A DNA stretch of 64,000 bases from Hyaloperonospora brassicae (GCA_947650285.1 CANTFL010000490.1:1-64000), one strand, 5' to 3'. Positions 34,203 to 46,100 are shown, counted from the stretch's first letter. Made by a program: numbers and translations. Notes: a model not told the origin generated them from the sequence alone.

Positions 34203-36379
34203 GCTCGATGTGGTCGCATCGCAAGATGTACTGGATGACTCGAGGTACTGTGACAGAAAAAAGAAGCCTGTGTCCAGCCCGTTATGTCTAGGGTTCAAGC
34301 TTTGTACGTCGTCGGACTTGAGTCTGCACGGGCAGTAACGGCGCAGTTCGTGCCGTGCAGTTCTAATGCGGTCCAGATCGCACGCTACTTCAACCTTTTC
34401 AGCCAGTGTGTCTACAAATGCCAGGAGCTGCGGGAAGTGGGAAACTCTCACCGCCAAGTTCCAGAGTACAGATCAGATGTACCAGACAGGATACTCAGAA
34501 TGGGTGGCTAATTATCGTGACAAATATGCGATAGTGACCCTTAATGGGTGGCTGATTATCGTGAAAAAGATAAGGCAGTAGACACTTGATGGGGAGATTA
34601 GAAACGTATAAATATACGTACGTGTAGTTTTTATGGTTGGCTAAGAATCCTGATTTATTTACGCCATGCATGAATAAATCAGCAAGCGTCGAAGGAAATA
34701 TGGTCCGCATTGCAGTGACATAAACGAAAGTAGCATGTGGAACGTCCACAATCATTAGGTGATAGCCAGACAACCAAAAAAGTTGAGGTAAGCAAAAAAA
34801 GGATTACAGCATCATCGTGATGACCTCTGGTGTCTGCTTCCGTACGAATACAGCCGGATCATTACGAGGTCAGATGAGTTTTGATCGACCTGCATACTTT
34901 CCGATTTATGCTCATTGTGCAACGACGAACAGAGACGAAGACTTTCTAAGAGCCAGACAGTACTCTGGTCCCCTTCCCTTGGACAGGACGTCCCTTGGAG
35001 TGTGGCCATAATCTAAGGGTGGAGGTCTTACTTATAATCTTCTGAACCGGATGCAGGGGATCTCCGGCCAGTGTGCAGCTGTATGCGAGTTTTTGCTCGT
35101 CACTGAAGTCCCACCATTGACTCCGGTCGTTTCACGGTGGCTGCTGAGCGCGGTTGGGCATTCATCGGGAGCTTACGTCTGTCAATGGAAGCGAATGTGG
35201 TGGGTATTGTGATCCATCTGTATTACGACCCTCTGGGTTCAGCGCAATCGGGTCGTTCACGACGGCCACTCCATCACTGTGGTGGGCTGTGTCAACAAAT
35301 ACACTGTTGAAAATTTTCGGCAATTACGCACGCTGGCGATGCGGGAGCGTTGGCAGCTACACACCCAGGTAGCAGAACTCGTCTCTTGCAATGCATCATG
35401 CTGCTTACCATGGCCCCATCTGGAGCATTGCACACAGCGGTGAGTCACGTACAACCACCGGATCATCCGACACCGGCATTGCTGTCCTGGCTTAAGTCTT
35501 TCCAGACGTCTTGCACACCATAACATCGTATAATAGACGGTCTGTTTCTCTCGAGCTCAAAGGGTGGAGGTCTTCCCTCAGCTATGCGTGCTGCGGGAGT
35601 CGACGCAGCGTGCTATTTAAAACGGAAGCGACCAGCTGATATCCCACAGCACGGAGATCGCTGACAGAGAATCGACACCCCCTTGCCTACGTTAGTTCCT
35701 GCTCTTAACGACCTGCCTCTCGTCGCGCCGACTCGTTCGCTGCGCGCGACCCCACTCCCACGAAGTGGACTTACGAAAGAACGTGGTGATCCTGTTGAGC
35801 TTCAGCACCGATCGCTTATGCAAGGTAAGCACCAACCAAAGACACTCTTCGTCTGGTGGTGCACCTGGGCGCGTCTGTACTAGATTGTGCAATGGGATCG
35901 GCCGGAAGAGCAGAGCAAGTCGACCACCAAGGAAGCGGCCAGGGATTACGCCAAGATGGCACGCTAGGATTTCGTAAGTGGTGAGACCTCCTAGCCATGC
36001 GTCCTCTGTCCTGAAGTAGATTGAAGCGCTAGCGGAGCCCAGCCATCCGGTTATAAGGGAGCACGCTGTTCTGACCCTGAACTTGGTCAACGGTCATTCG
36101 CACTTGGCCTTTCGGGAGTGTCTCCGTGGCATCTGGAGCATCGAGCCAGCCGAATGAGGAACGCAGTAGGAGAAAGTTCCCGTCACGGTAGATGACCGAG
36201 GTGGTTTTCATAAAACGGACATATCAGCAGTAATCAGTAGATACCATAGACAGACTGCCCTCTCTCTCATGATCGACACGATTTGCAGAAGCTCGAGGTC
36301 TGCGTCTTTAGTTATGCAGTTGCAGCAGGATAGACTCACGTTGAGATCCTAATAGTTATGCAATCAATGGTTGCAAAGT
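34203..36379. other. Unassigned stretch with decayed coding traces
   Basis: Protein-like pieces occur on both strands but are broken. The clearest is plus-strand 35211-35443, with HSITVVGCVNKYTVENFRQL and then MRERWQLHTQVAELV, ending at a TGA. Minus-strand 36211-36029 and 36090-35692 are open too. No family was recognised and no LTR is visible. The end at 36379 is set by the target-site duplication of the LINE. Confidence 0.35.
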
Positions 36380-36397
36380 GTATCGACATGAAAAGAA
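36380..36397. repeat. Target-site duplication, LINE 3' side
   Basis: GTATCGACATGAAAAGAA, identical to 39762-39779. It adjoins the 3' end of the minus-strand LINE. Confidence 0.8.
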
Positions 36398-36428
36398 GGA
36401 GGAGTTTCATGATCATCTATTGACATAT

Positions 36429-39400
36429 TTAATGTGGACAAGAGGTCTGAAAAATCCTGAGCCAGGATATGAGCGCCGGTCGCGGCAGCGGATCGTGGCT
36501 GACACCCGCGTAGGGCGGGTGTCCACGGGGCTCTTGAATCAGAAGTTCAAGACAGGCATGAAGTCGGGCCCCTCGTACGGCCGTAGCCGCGGCTCGATGC
36601 TCGCGTATTGCAATTGCCCGTAGCTGGCGAACACCGCGTGTCCAGTACATTTGGACACTTGCGGATGGAGTAGTCACGGCTCCTCTAAAGACCGCCGAGT
36701 TCCGCTCGGTCCACAAATGTTCTTGGCAGATGGAGCTTAATATGAACCAGATCCGTTCGAATTCTGTTGCTGCGGCGTCAGAGTCATCTTGAAAACGGCT
36801 TTGCAACCGCAAACTCAGCTGACGTGGAATGGGCGGGGCTTTGCGATTGGCGCAGTGCTGAAAGAAGGTGGAAAGAACTGCGTTCGTCGCACCCCCACCG
36901 GTCCAGTGTCCTATCAAGTGACACCAACACGCTTGCGCGATTGGGCACTCCCAGAAAATGTGCGCCGCTGTCTCTTTGCGTCCCCGGCAGTGCAGCACCG
37001 TACGACAACTGTTGTCCAGCGTGCGACCGGCATGGTATAGATTTAGCTGCTTTGTCGCGATACGATAGCATGTCCAGACTTGATACTCCGTTAGCCCGTT
37101 TGCGTGTTTCCAAACTTGGGAAGGCGTTTGATTTGATGCAGCTGACTGCCAACTATTCGATACCGCCTGCGCGTCATAGGCCTTCAACCAGGACTGGAGG
37201 CCAGGGTGCAGAAGGCGTTTATGAACGTGAAACGCTTGCTTCATAAGCGTTGTCCACACATCTACATTGGCCACCGTCTCTGGCACACTCCAAGGGAAAC
37301 GGTGAAGCTCCGGGTGGGCATGAAACACCAAGGTACGATGGTACGAATGCTCCCAGTAGTTAGACACTTGCTGAGGCGACCCCCGTAATTCTGGTAAATT
37401 CCCGTCAATCGACCAATGGATTCCATTGACATCTTGGCGGAGGCGAATCGCCGAGTTCGCGGACTCGACAGGGTCCCGACAGGACCCGACAATTAAATCA
37501 GCTCGCACCCGGGACCATTTGTAAGCGCGCCGAAACGGCGGTGGATGACGTAAGACGAGCCCGGGCTCTACCGGTCCCGCACCGACAGCAAGGTGGGGTG
37601 ACGAGAGCAGGATCGAAGTCGCCCAACGTTGTAATTTACAATGCATATGCCGAGACGAAGTACCGCCGAGAGACGGGAACGTAAATTGAAATTCATGTGA
37701 CCCCAGTCGCCGAATGCACAGACTGCGCAGTGAACATGGAGGTATCCGGGCATATTTGGCCCGCTCTAGGGGCTTGCCGTCTGGCCCTTGAATCCAAGGA
37801 TTGCCATCCCAGTGAAAGCGGCCCCAGAAAGCGGCTAATGTATCCATCCGGTGATCAGCAACAGCGGGATGGTCAGGAAACGTGTGATGGTATGAAATTA
37901 ACCATTCGTCACCGTCCCACTGACTGCTCGCCCCGACAGACATACGAGCGTGATGCGCGTCCAATCTGGCCCGAATCGACAGCACTTGTTCAGGGGAGGG
38001 TGCTAGGAGCCGTTCGAGATCCTGCGCCAGAGAGGAACGACCAGGTCCTCGCCTGATGTCAAACGTTGTTGAAGCAGACGGATGGAGCGCCGGGACGAGA
38101 GCCGATGTGGAACCTCCCACGCTATATGTCCAGCGCCGCCACGCTGTAAAATATTTGTCATGCGGCTGCGTTAGCCAACGCAACGCGTGCTTCGTCCGCT
38201 GAGTTTTGACGGCTACTTCGAACGAGGCCAGACCAACCCCGCCTGCCTTCTGGGGCGTAAAGAGGAGACCCGGGTTAATTTTGTGCCGACGTACGGCAGG
38301 CACAGAAGCGTGCGCCCACAGGAATTGGCGGTACAGCCGAGATATCTCCGTTCTCGCCCAGCTCGGCACATCGAAGACGGCCGCGGTGAACAGGATAGCC
38401 GGTAAAATGATCGCGTTAAGAATGAGGACACGATTTTGCACACTAGTCGCTACTTTCGCTGCAGTGAGTAGCCGCCGACGGATTTTCTGAAGCCGAAGCG
38501 CCCAGTTTCGATCGAATAATGCCCCTGTCCCCACTTCGTACCCCAGGTATCGCGTTGTCTCTCTGTGTTGTAAGACTGAGATGCCACCATACTGGTGTAG
38601 CCTGATAGCCGTGTTTAAAAAAACCAATTTGCTCTTGGCAGGCTGGGCATGAAGGCCCGAGAGTTGTCCAAATCTAGAGACGAGCTCCAACGCAGGCGCC
38701 AACTGATTGGCATGCTCAAGGAATATGGTGGAGTCGTCCACAAACGCGGAGAATGTATGCACCACCTCGCAGGCCCCGGGCACCGGAATACCCCGGATGG
38801 AGGGCGCCTGGTGAATAGCCAGCCCAAGTAATTCCACCACAAGTAGAAATAAAAGCGGTGCGAGAGGACACCCCTGACGTATTCCGGACCGGACAGGAAC
38901 TGGTTCAGAAAGTTCCCCATTCACCAGAAACCGAGCGGTTGTTCCGGTATGCATCCGGGTGACGAGCGTAATAAACACTTCGTCAAACTGAAAGCTTCGT
39001 AATGCCGCGTATAGAAAATCTCGGTCCACAGTGTCGTACGCCTTGCGAAAGTCAAGTAAGAGAATAGATCGGCTTAAGTCGGCTGATAGATCCGCCCTCT
39101 CCTCCGCTGAAGCGAGTTGGGCAGTCATCATCATGACCAGTTTTTGCATTTGTCTACCTCGAACAAAACCTTGTTGCGATTCCCCGATGAGTGTAGGTAA
39201 GACGCGCTGTAGTCGGGAGGCCAGCACTTTCGCAAAAATTTTGTAGCTGGTTTGGAGCAGAGAGATCGGCCTGTAGTCAAGTGCGTCCGGCGAATCACCC
39301 TTTTTCCGAAGAGGTATAATCATCGCTTCTAGAAAGGAAGGTGGCATAGGAGAACCGTGCAATATTTGATTGCACACGTGCACCAGCGCCGGAGCCAGTA

Positions 39401-39689
39401 AAGCGGACGTATCTTTGTAGAAGTCATTGTTAAGACCGTCCGGCCCTGAAGCTTTGTGACGGCTAAGCTCGGTGATGGCGTGAAGGACTTCAGTCTCAGT
39501 GACGTCAACCATCAGCCCATTATTAGCAGCGGGAGAAATCAAGCGATCGTCAGGCACTGACACAAAGTTCAAGCAACGCTCTTGGTAAAGCTGCCAAGGG
39601 TTCCACCCGATGCACGGCACTAAGAACTGGTGACCATTCCGAAGCGAATTTGTCAGCAATGGATAGGTGTTGCCTAAAGGGCGGCCCAT
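36429..39689 (-). CDS. LINE reverse transcriptase ORF (1086 codons)
   Basis: Copies LINE RNA at nicked chromosomal DNA. RT motifs are in order: LSRHKASGPDGLNNDF near residue 77-90, DFRKAYD at 213-219 (first catalytic Asp), SGIRQGCPLAP at 268-278, FVDD at 316-319 (catalytic pair, FVDD for the usual FADD). The thumb follows to about 480. A long C-terminal region ends with a zinc-finger-like CRGRKETAAHIFWECP at 901-916, as in the RT-associated zf-RVT domain. The first 40 codons from 39689 are probably out of frame: the related linker sequence is in the neighbouring frame at 39761-39550 (FASEWSPVL and onward), so a one-base frameshift near 39560-39600 is likely. The remaining 1040 or so codons are uninterrupted, so the insertion is young or the frame was recently under selection. 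It is more GC-rich than its surroundings. No RNase H domain was recognised. Confidence 0.9.
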   Translation of the reverse strand: MGRPLGNTYPLLTNSLRNGHQFLVPCIGWNPWQLYQERCLNFVSVPDDRLISPAANNGLMVDVTETEVLHAITELSRHKASGPDGLNNDFYKDTSALLAPALVHVCNQILHGSPMPPSFLEAMIIPLRKKGDSPDALDYRPISLLQTSYKIFAKVLASRLQRVLPTLIGESQQGFVRGRQMQKLVMMMTAQLASAEERADLSADLSRSILLLDFRKAYDTVDRDFLYAALRSFQFDEVFITLVTRMHTGTTARFLVNGELSEPVPVRSGIRQGCPLAPLLFLLVVELLGLAIHQAPSIRGIPVPGACEVVHTFSAFVDDSTIFLEHANQLAPALELVSRFGQLSGLHAQPAKSKLVFLNTAIRLHQYGGISVLQHRETTRYLGYEVGTGALFDRNWALRLQKIRRRLLTAAKVATSVQNRVLILNAIILPAILFTAAVFDVPSWARTEISRLYRQFLWAHASVPAVRRHKINPGLLFTPQKAGGVGLASFEVAVKTQRTKHALRWLTQPHDKYFTAWRRWTYSVGGSTSALVPALHPSASTTFDIRRGPGRSSLAQDLERLLAPSPEQVLSIRARLDAHHARMSVGASSQWDGDEWLISYHHTFPDHPAVADHRMDTLAAFWGRFHWDGNPWIQGPDGKPLERAKYARIPPCSLRSLCIRRLGSHEFQFTFPSLGGTSSRHMHCKLQRWATSILLSSPHLAVGAGPVEPGLVLRHPPPFRRAYKWSRVRADLIVGSCRDPVESANSAIRLRQDVNGIHWSIDGNLPELRGSPQQVSNYWEHSYHRTLVFHAHPELHRFPWSVPETVANVDVWTTLMKQAFHVHKRLLHPGLQSWLKAYDAQAVSNSWQSAASNQTPSQVWKHANGLTEYQVWTCYRIATKQLNLYHAGRTLDNSCRTVLHCRGRKETAAHIFWECPIAQACWCHLIGHWTGGGATNAVLSTFFQHCANRKAPPIPRQLSLRLQSRFQDDSDAAATEFERIWFILSSICQEHLWTERNSAVFRGAVTTPSASVQMYWTRGVRQLRAIAIREHRAAATAVRGARLHACLELLIQEPRGHPPYAGVSHDPLPRPALISWLRIFQTSCPH

Positions 39690-39761
39690 GAATGCGAGCG
39701 ATATTCGTAACTGTTTGTACGCGCTCCCAATCTGCGACTCGCTTAAACGACCATCGGAGGC

Positions 39762-39779
39762 GTATCGACATGAAAAGAA
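39762..39779. repeat. Target-site duplication, LINE 5' side
   Basis: Second exact copy of the 18-bp repeat. It marks the truncated 5' end of the LINE. Confidence 0.8.
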
Positions 39780-41469
39780 TCAAAATGCGCATCCAGGTCC
39801 TACGTATCTTTAGAGAATGAGATCCATTACACTGTTTGTCTGCAAGAAGCCCAGCTACCGTATGTCGATCCACGAAGACACGGTCGCAAGGTCTGAGTGG
39901 ACACGACGCTCAAGCCAGTGTATGTATCTGGCCAGCAGTAATCGTCTCAGATGCTACGCCGAAACACTGGACCATGACGTGCACCCTTCTCGTTTAGCCA
40001 CAAATCACCAAACCAGCTCCGACGACGTTTACATTCGCAGTGTCGTATCATATGCAGTTGTATGAGCCAATTTCAATTTGAGCTTTTGTGCACTTGTGAC
40101 CTAGCGTTAAAGACCTTCAGCAAGTTGGACTACCGACCCTTTGTGGTGAAAAGTTTCCATTAGTTGACATAAATGGGTCTCACTTTAAAATGGGAGACCT
40201 TCATGCGGCTGCTTATGATACGCGAGGCAGCGCAGCTTGTGAACGACAAGGGGAGCACCAACCTCGGCGCCCCGGGGTGCGGGGCATGGCGTCAGCTTGT
40301 GTCACCATATACATGGGTTCTGCGAATTACATCGGCCTTCAGATCGCCGGTCTGGTCGCCACGCGTGCTCCCGGCCTCGCGAAAGCGAACCGGTCTAGTG
40401 CGTGATATGGGAGGACCCGGTCAGCTGCGTCAGGGGTCCATCGGTATAGATCGGAGTGGTATTCTTTTTTATGCGACATCATCGCCCTGTCTCCTCCCGG
40501 ACTGGATAATTGATTTGCGTGCCCTCTGCGGAGTGTCCTCTGCGACGCCCGACGTCTAGAGCCAGCAGATTGAGGTAGTAAAGATGAGAATGATGGAGTA
40601 AATCTTAAAATCAGTACCACAGTGTACAAAAGTCCCAAACCAATACTATACTCAACTTAAGTATATAAACACACTACACAGTGTCAACTACATAAATCTT
40701 AACTGCAACATGAAATAGGAACTGCTTGATTGCTAAGGAGAGCGAGTCGGTAGTAAGTGAAGCAGGCAATGGCAGCAAGTGCGGCAAAAAGTAAGTTATA
40801 ATACATTTGATTGGCCCTTTCGTGTCCAATGCTAACAATTCATGTAGGTACCAGCTCCAACCGTGCCTCTTTTAAATCGTCATGTACGCAGCTGTAGAAG
40901 CCTCAAATATCGTGTCCGACCAATCTCTCCCTTAAGGACCAGCAATGATCGTTCGGGATGAACGATTGTGGTAACATCGGTGGTCAGGGAAGCACGCCTA
41001 GGCTCGGCGGTCTAATGGCCTAGACCCTATTACGAGCTTTGATGCTGGAAAGAGCGGAGTTGTCAAGAACGTGTGAAGCCCTATGGGTATACCCAGGCCC
41101 GACAACCTCGCAGCTGGTTAAACTGGAGCCGACATACATGTGGGCACTGGCCTGCCCGTTCCGTATAACCAAGGTCATAAAGGCATCTACGGGTACGATG
41201 TACGTAAGATACGCATCCAAATATTGCCGCTAATGGCGGCCAGGGACCGCACCCTCCACAGTCTTCCCAACATCCAACCGCAGCACGAGTACGCCAGCCA
41301 AAGCAACTACAAGCACTACGATACCATAAGTGATGATGATGCGAATGGCACCATCGACGAGCGGCAGATATTTGCTTCGGCTATTTTTGGCGTCATTTTC
41401 GGTACACCGGCCCCAATGCCTACGGCTCGACGTGTCGGGGCAAACGCACGCTCCACGATTACTGCTACC
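39780..41469. other. Spacer without supported gene
   Basis: Frames of 60 to 130 codons occur (40173-40559 plus, 41140-41493 plus), without motifs, signal peptides or promoter elements that I can see. The frame at 41140-41493 has an acidic stretch (TISDDDANGTIDERQ) and runs into the LTR that follows, so it is at best broken. Confidence 0.4.
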
Positions 41470-41925
41470 TATAACGGGTCAGCCTGTACATAAAAAGTGG
41501 ATCGAAAGTACCAATTTTTGAATATTATCTATTCCGATATTAATCAATTAACATCACTCGTTGTCGGAATATTACCTTTAAGGTTTATATCCGTGGAGGG
41601 GTCCACTTCTTGGTTGAAGTACCGTGTACATCACCTAATTTACTTATCAATCGCTGCTGGATGTGCGCAATGGGTGGTGGGTAGGAGACCCACATAGGAC
41701 ACAGTAGTTCAATATAGTTAGACTAAGACGAATGATGATTTAGTAAGAAGGAACTATATTAAATCACAGTTCAACTTTTTTCTCAAGACAGAGCTTTCGG
41801 GTCCTGTATTGATTTGGTCGCGCTTTCTAACGCCACGTGCACGTGACGTCGGGCGTATGCACCCTTCTATTCTTACCAATACAAGTCCTTGCTCAGTTAT
41901 CTAGGCACGAGCGTGCCCCGTTACA
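41470..41925 (+). repeat. 5' LTR of right Gypsy copy
   Basis: About 456 bp. The start is degenerate (TATAACGGGTCAGCC for TGTAACGGG...) and the end is GCGTGCCCCGTTACA. It is followed by the primer-binding site. It shares blocks with the LTRs at 10933 (same orientation) and 11578 (inverted). Confidence 0.8.
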
Positions 41926-41927
41926 CC

Positions 41928-41945
41928 TGGTAGCACCTTGTAGTC
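41928..41945 (+). promoter_or_regulatory. tRNA primer-binding site, right Gypsy
   Basis: TGGTAGCACCTTGTAGTC, two bases after the LTR. One base differs from the left copy. Confidence 0.7.
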
Positions 41946-42063
41946 CTTCCAACGACCACCTACCTTATCCATCATGAACATGAGGTATGAGGAAGAGAGC
42001 TTTCACGCCACTCGTGAAAGCTCCGCCCATTTGAGTGACCTTAAATGGTCCGCAATTGGGTGA

Positions 42064-43127
42064 ATGAACTCTATCGTGGGCGACATTGGCGCTACCGTTA
42101 TGTTGAAGTATCTTGACAGGGACCAACAGCATGCCTACATCGCCAGGTTCATTCAATATGAACTTGTTACCGAACGGGAGAAAGTAGCCTTGCTTCACCA
42201 GCAAGGCTTTAAACAGGCTGAGCAGTAGAGAACTCGGTGCTCAATAGACAGAGATGCTGAGACAGCAGCAATTTAATGCTGCTGTGGGCGGGACGACGCA
42301 CACGCGTCGCCCCTAAATCTTAAAGGTTAAGATCTACAAGTACAGAGGAGTCGAGGAAGGCTCCTTTTTTGTTTTGGTATGTCAAATTGGACAGAGCCAT
42401 AAGGTCACGTCGTATCGACGACAAGAATATGAAACAAACACTTGCTCAATCCCACTTGGCAGGACGTGTCAAGACTTGGTCCTTAGGACTGGAGATGAGC
42501 AACCCATATTCTTTTGAGCCGCTCGGATCCTTCAAGACCGAGCTCAAACGCACGTTTGAGCCGCCAATATCAGAGTTCTGAGCTCGATCGGAGCTTTTAC
42601 AACTCAAACAAGGTAAGCGTGATGTGCACGCTTACGCTCAGCATATTAGAATCCTTGCGAGTAGTATAACGGAAAACTCGGTAAATAAACACACGTTGAT
42701 TCTCGTGTTTGCGCAAGGGCTCTCAGAGGGACCCGTTAGAAATCACCTGTTTCGCCTTGAGCTGAATGGTCGAGAAATTGCTAGCGCACTAGCGATACAA
42801 GAAGATTTTAGCATGAAACGAGATCACGCTAGCTCAATCTCTTATCGTCCACCGAGACGACAAGGGACCGTAGGTCCAGAAGCAATGAACCTCTGCTATG
42901 TTGAGAGCGAGAGACCTCGCTCTTCAAACAACAAGCGATTGCATAGGTGCAATAGCTGCCAGATGTTAGGAAACTACGCTTACGAGTGTAGTGTCCCACG
43001 CCTAGTACCAAACAGTACTGAGCGAAATGACCGACCATTTACCAAATAGAGCAATGGGCGTAGTACCGACGCTGTTGCGAAGCCGCAACAGCGAGACGGA
43101 CCATCGAACAATGGTCGGGGTCAGTAG
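42064..43127 (+). pseudogene. gag: Gypsy gag relic, right copy
   Basis: The start at ATG 42064 (MNSIVG) corresponds to the left copy's MSSTVG; the preceding codon is a stop. The N-terminal half is frameshifted and interrupted near 42230-42340. The C-terminal part is open from 42624 to 43049. The zinc knuckle reads CNSCQMLGNYAYEC, with Asn in place of the zinc-binding His that the left copy keeps. A TAG ends that frame at 43049, and the gag end CAG TAG is at 43122-43127. Confidence 0.85.
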
Positions 43128-46100
43128 GGGCGGAGCGCCCTGCTGATCCAGCAACCTCAAGAGAATTTGCAAATCTCTTGACGAAAGTTGCTCCAGATAC
43201 ACAATCATTGTGTGTCTCTGCACCTGGTGATGACGTTTCGCTCATCACCATGAAGTTGGAAGCGACAAATGATTTGTCGCTTCGTGCCCTAGTAGACTGT
43301 GGGGCGTCGAACAACTTTGTTCGTCGCCAGTCACTAGAGGGTCGTAGGCTCAAGTTCGTTGAGGGCGACATTCCCCTCACGAGGATGACGGTGCGCCTTG
43401 CAACAGGCACATCGATTACCGTTGAGAAACGTGTAGTAGGAATCCACTACATGTTAGGGGGCGAACAGTACGATGATGACTTCACCGTACTAGATCTGGA
43501 TGACAAATTTGATGTAATCCTGGGATTACCTTGGCTCAGAAAGTACGAGCCAAGGGTGAGCTGGCAGCATCGATCTGTAAAGATGCCTGCTGCTTGTTCA
43601 TCAGATGGCCATCTGATGAACATCTTGGAGCGTCCACAAGCGTGTGGATGTTCTGCGAGTGAGTGCGATGGCCTGACTTGCGGTACGGTCGTTGGCACGA
43701 CTGCACAAGATCACAGTGTAGTTAATCACTACACTGTGGAGCAAGCTCCCGGCGGCTGTACAGAAGTACAGGCTGAGCCGAAGGTCCACCACTCGAATTA
43801 GTCGAGTGGACCGGGACATGGCTGCATGCCTAGCGGGCAGCATCTTAGAAGAAAGAAGTCTGTTGCCTCCAAAGGGCAACATGGACATCCTAGGTCGACT
43901 GGAGAGTCGACCGTAGAGGATCGGTGCCTGACTGTGGTTGCACAGCCACAGTCAGAAGACGTCGAGGGAATAAGTCCCCACGTACTTGAGGAAGGAATTC
44001 CTAAAGAGTCACTTGCTGAAGGATTAGGCCTTCAGCAAACTGTGGAAAAAAGTTCCCAGGAAGATACCGAGACGTTGAACGTCTTGGTTATTGACGGATC
44101 AAGCGTAGGCGCTTATACGCTTGATCTGATTGTGCCTCCGAAGTTAACTTCGGAGATAACTCAATTGCCAATGCTAGAACCGAAACGGTTCTTGCGTAAT
44201 CTGCGTAGTGGCAAAGTCAAGCAGATCTGCATACTCGTCACAGAGGACGAGTATGTGACCGACATTCGGTCGGCAACAGTATTTGCTGAGAACGAACGGG
44301 CTCTCAGCAGCTCATCGATGGACGAAAGTGTCCTCGATGAGAAGACTCGGATTGAGCGATACGCGTCCCAATCTTGGGAGTCACTTCAATCAAATCCTTT
44401 GTATAAGGATTTGATCGAATTCAGGGATGTGTTCCCTGAATCCGTACCTTGCGAGTTGCCTAAGGACAAAGGCACTCGACATGAGATCGAGCTCAACACC
44501 GGGCTCGAAGTACTGTGTCATGAAGCAGTGGCCACTGCCTTGCGAACAAGTACTGGCGATCGACAAGTTCTTTGCCGATCGCTTAGCAGCGGGCCATGTG
44601 AGGGAATCGACATCCCCTCACAGCTCTCCGACCTTCTGGGTGCGAAAGGCCACATGAGGATGGCGGATAGTGCACGCACTCAACAAGTTGAATGATGCAA
44701 CGGTACCGACTCAGACTCCGAAACCGAGAAAGGACTTTATCATAGATGGTATGTCTAAGAGTACCATCTTCTCGTCCATGGAAATGATGAATGGCTTCTA
44801 TCAGATCCTCATGGATGAACGGGAAATACCGTACACAGCAGCAGGCACTACCAGAGGTATGCTGTGGGGGTGGATAGTGATGCCACAGGGGCTGAGAAAT
44901 GCCCCTGCTACTTTTAACAGATGTGTTACAAATCTGTTGAGACCGGAGCGGGATTTCGCATCGAGTTACTTTGACGATGTGTTCGTCCATACTTGAGCTA
45001 TGAACGAAACGACGGACGTAGAAGCTCACAGAGCTCACATTCGTCAGGTTCTTCAACTTATACGCAACATAGGCTATACATTAACATCAAGAAGTGTATA
45101 TTAACTGATAGCGAAATATTACTTCTTGAGTGCTTCGTGGGTAAACACGGCGTACGCCCTGATCCCGAACAGATCAAGGCGATCGCCGACTGAACTGTGC
45201 CAGTCTATTTCAAGGGGCTCGCGGCGTACTTGCACAAGTACTCGCGCAAATACGTCATGATAACTGTGCATATTTCTTGTTTACTCAAGAAAGATGTGAA
45301 GTGGTCATGTAACGCTGACTGTCAGCGTTCCTTTATAAGTATAAAGCGGAGCTTGATGCAATTGCCGATACTGGCGATTGCAGATTAGGATATACCATTT
45401 CATTTGGTCTGTGACGCCAGCGATTTTGCAATCGGCTGTGCGTTGATGCAATTAGACGCAGATGGCGCAGAACGCGTCATCTGTTATCAATCACGTCAGC
45501 TGCAAGCAGCTGAGCTAAATTACTCAGTGCTTGACGAAGAAAGCCTTGCCATGAATTACTTACTGGCTAAGTTCCGCGTCTGTCTCTTGGGGGATAGACC
45601 GATCATTGTCTATACGTACCAGGCGTTACATCGCACGGCCGTAAACTGTCCACACTTCTCGCAAAGGATGGCGAGGTGGCTGTCCTTCTTCGCGAAGTAT
45701 AACTTCTCCGTGAAGTACAAGCCAGGACGACTTAATGTCGTCGCTGATGCGTTGTCACGTCGGCCCGACTTCGAGCCAACGTCCCGAGTCAACAGTGAGG
45801 CTTTGCCCACTGTTGCGACACTGTCCATCAGTGTGTTGTCTTCACCTTTACTTGACGACGTGCGGAAGCATACGCAGGAGACACGAATCTCCTCCGTTTG
45901 ATGGGTCATCTTGCGAACCCATCCCCGAAATCCTTGTCGTATTTGCCGGCCCTGTACCGTTCCTCTTTGAATCGGTACACGACTCGCAATGGCCTGCTGT
46001 ACTATACAGCAGTTGCCGACGACACGTCTCGTGTCGTTGTTTCCGATCACGATGAATTGCGATTACGCATCATGTTCGAATGTCACGATGCACCGTCTGG

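Larger units (their letters stand above)
36380..39779 (-). mobile_element. LINE (non-LTR retrotransposon), 5'-truncated, with target-site duplication
   Basis: The 18-bp direct repeat GTATCGACATGAAAAGAA at 36380-36397 and 39762-39779 flanks a 3.36-kb insert that carries a LINE reverse transcriptase on the minus strand. The repeat length is typical for LINE target-site duplications, and the bases outside it differ. The insert lacks ORF1 and the endonuclease, as expected for 5' truncation during target-primed reverse transcription. The 3' end follows the stop codon by about 30 bp and shows no poly-A tail. Confidence 0.8.

Noticed and set aside
34129..34224. Upstream start giving a 157-residue effector
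   Set aside because: It would place 32 residues before the signal peptide and lies upstream of the initiator motif at 34182-34202.
36784..37246. Frames of 80-160 codons on the plus strand opposite the LINE
   Set aside because: They are antisense shadows of a GC-rich coding sequence with clear RT motifs.
41140..41493. 117-codon frame with an acidic stretch, considered as an effector
   Set aside because: No signal peptide, no RXLR or EER motif, and it runs into the start of an LTR.
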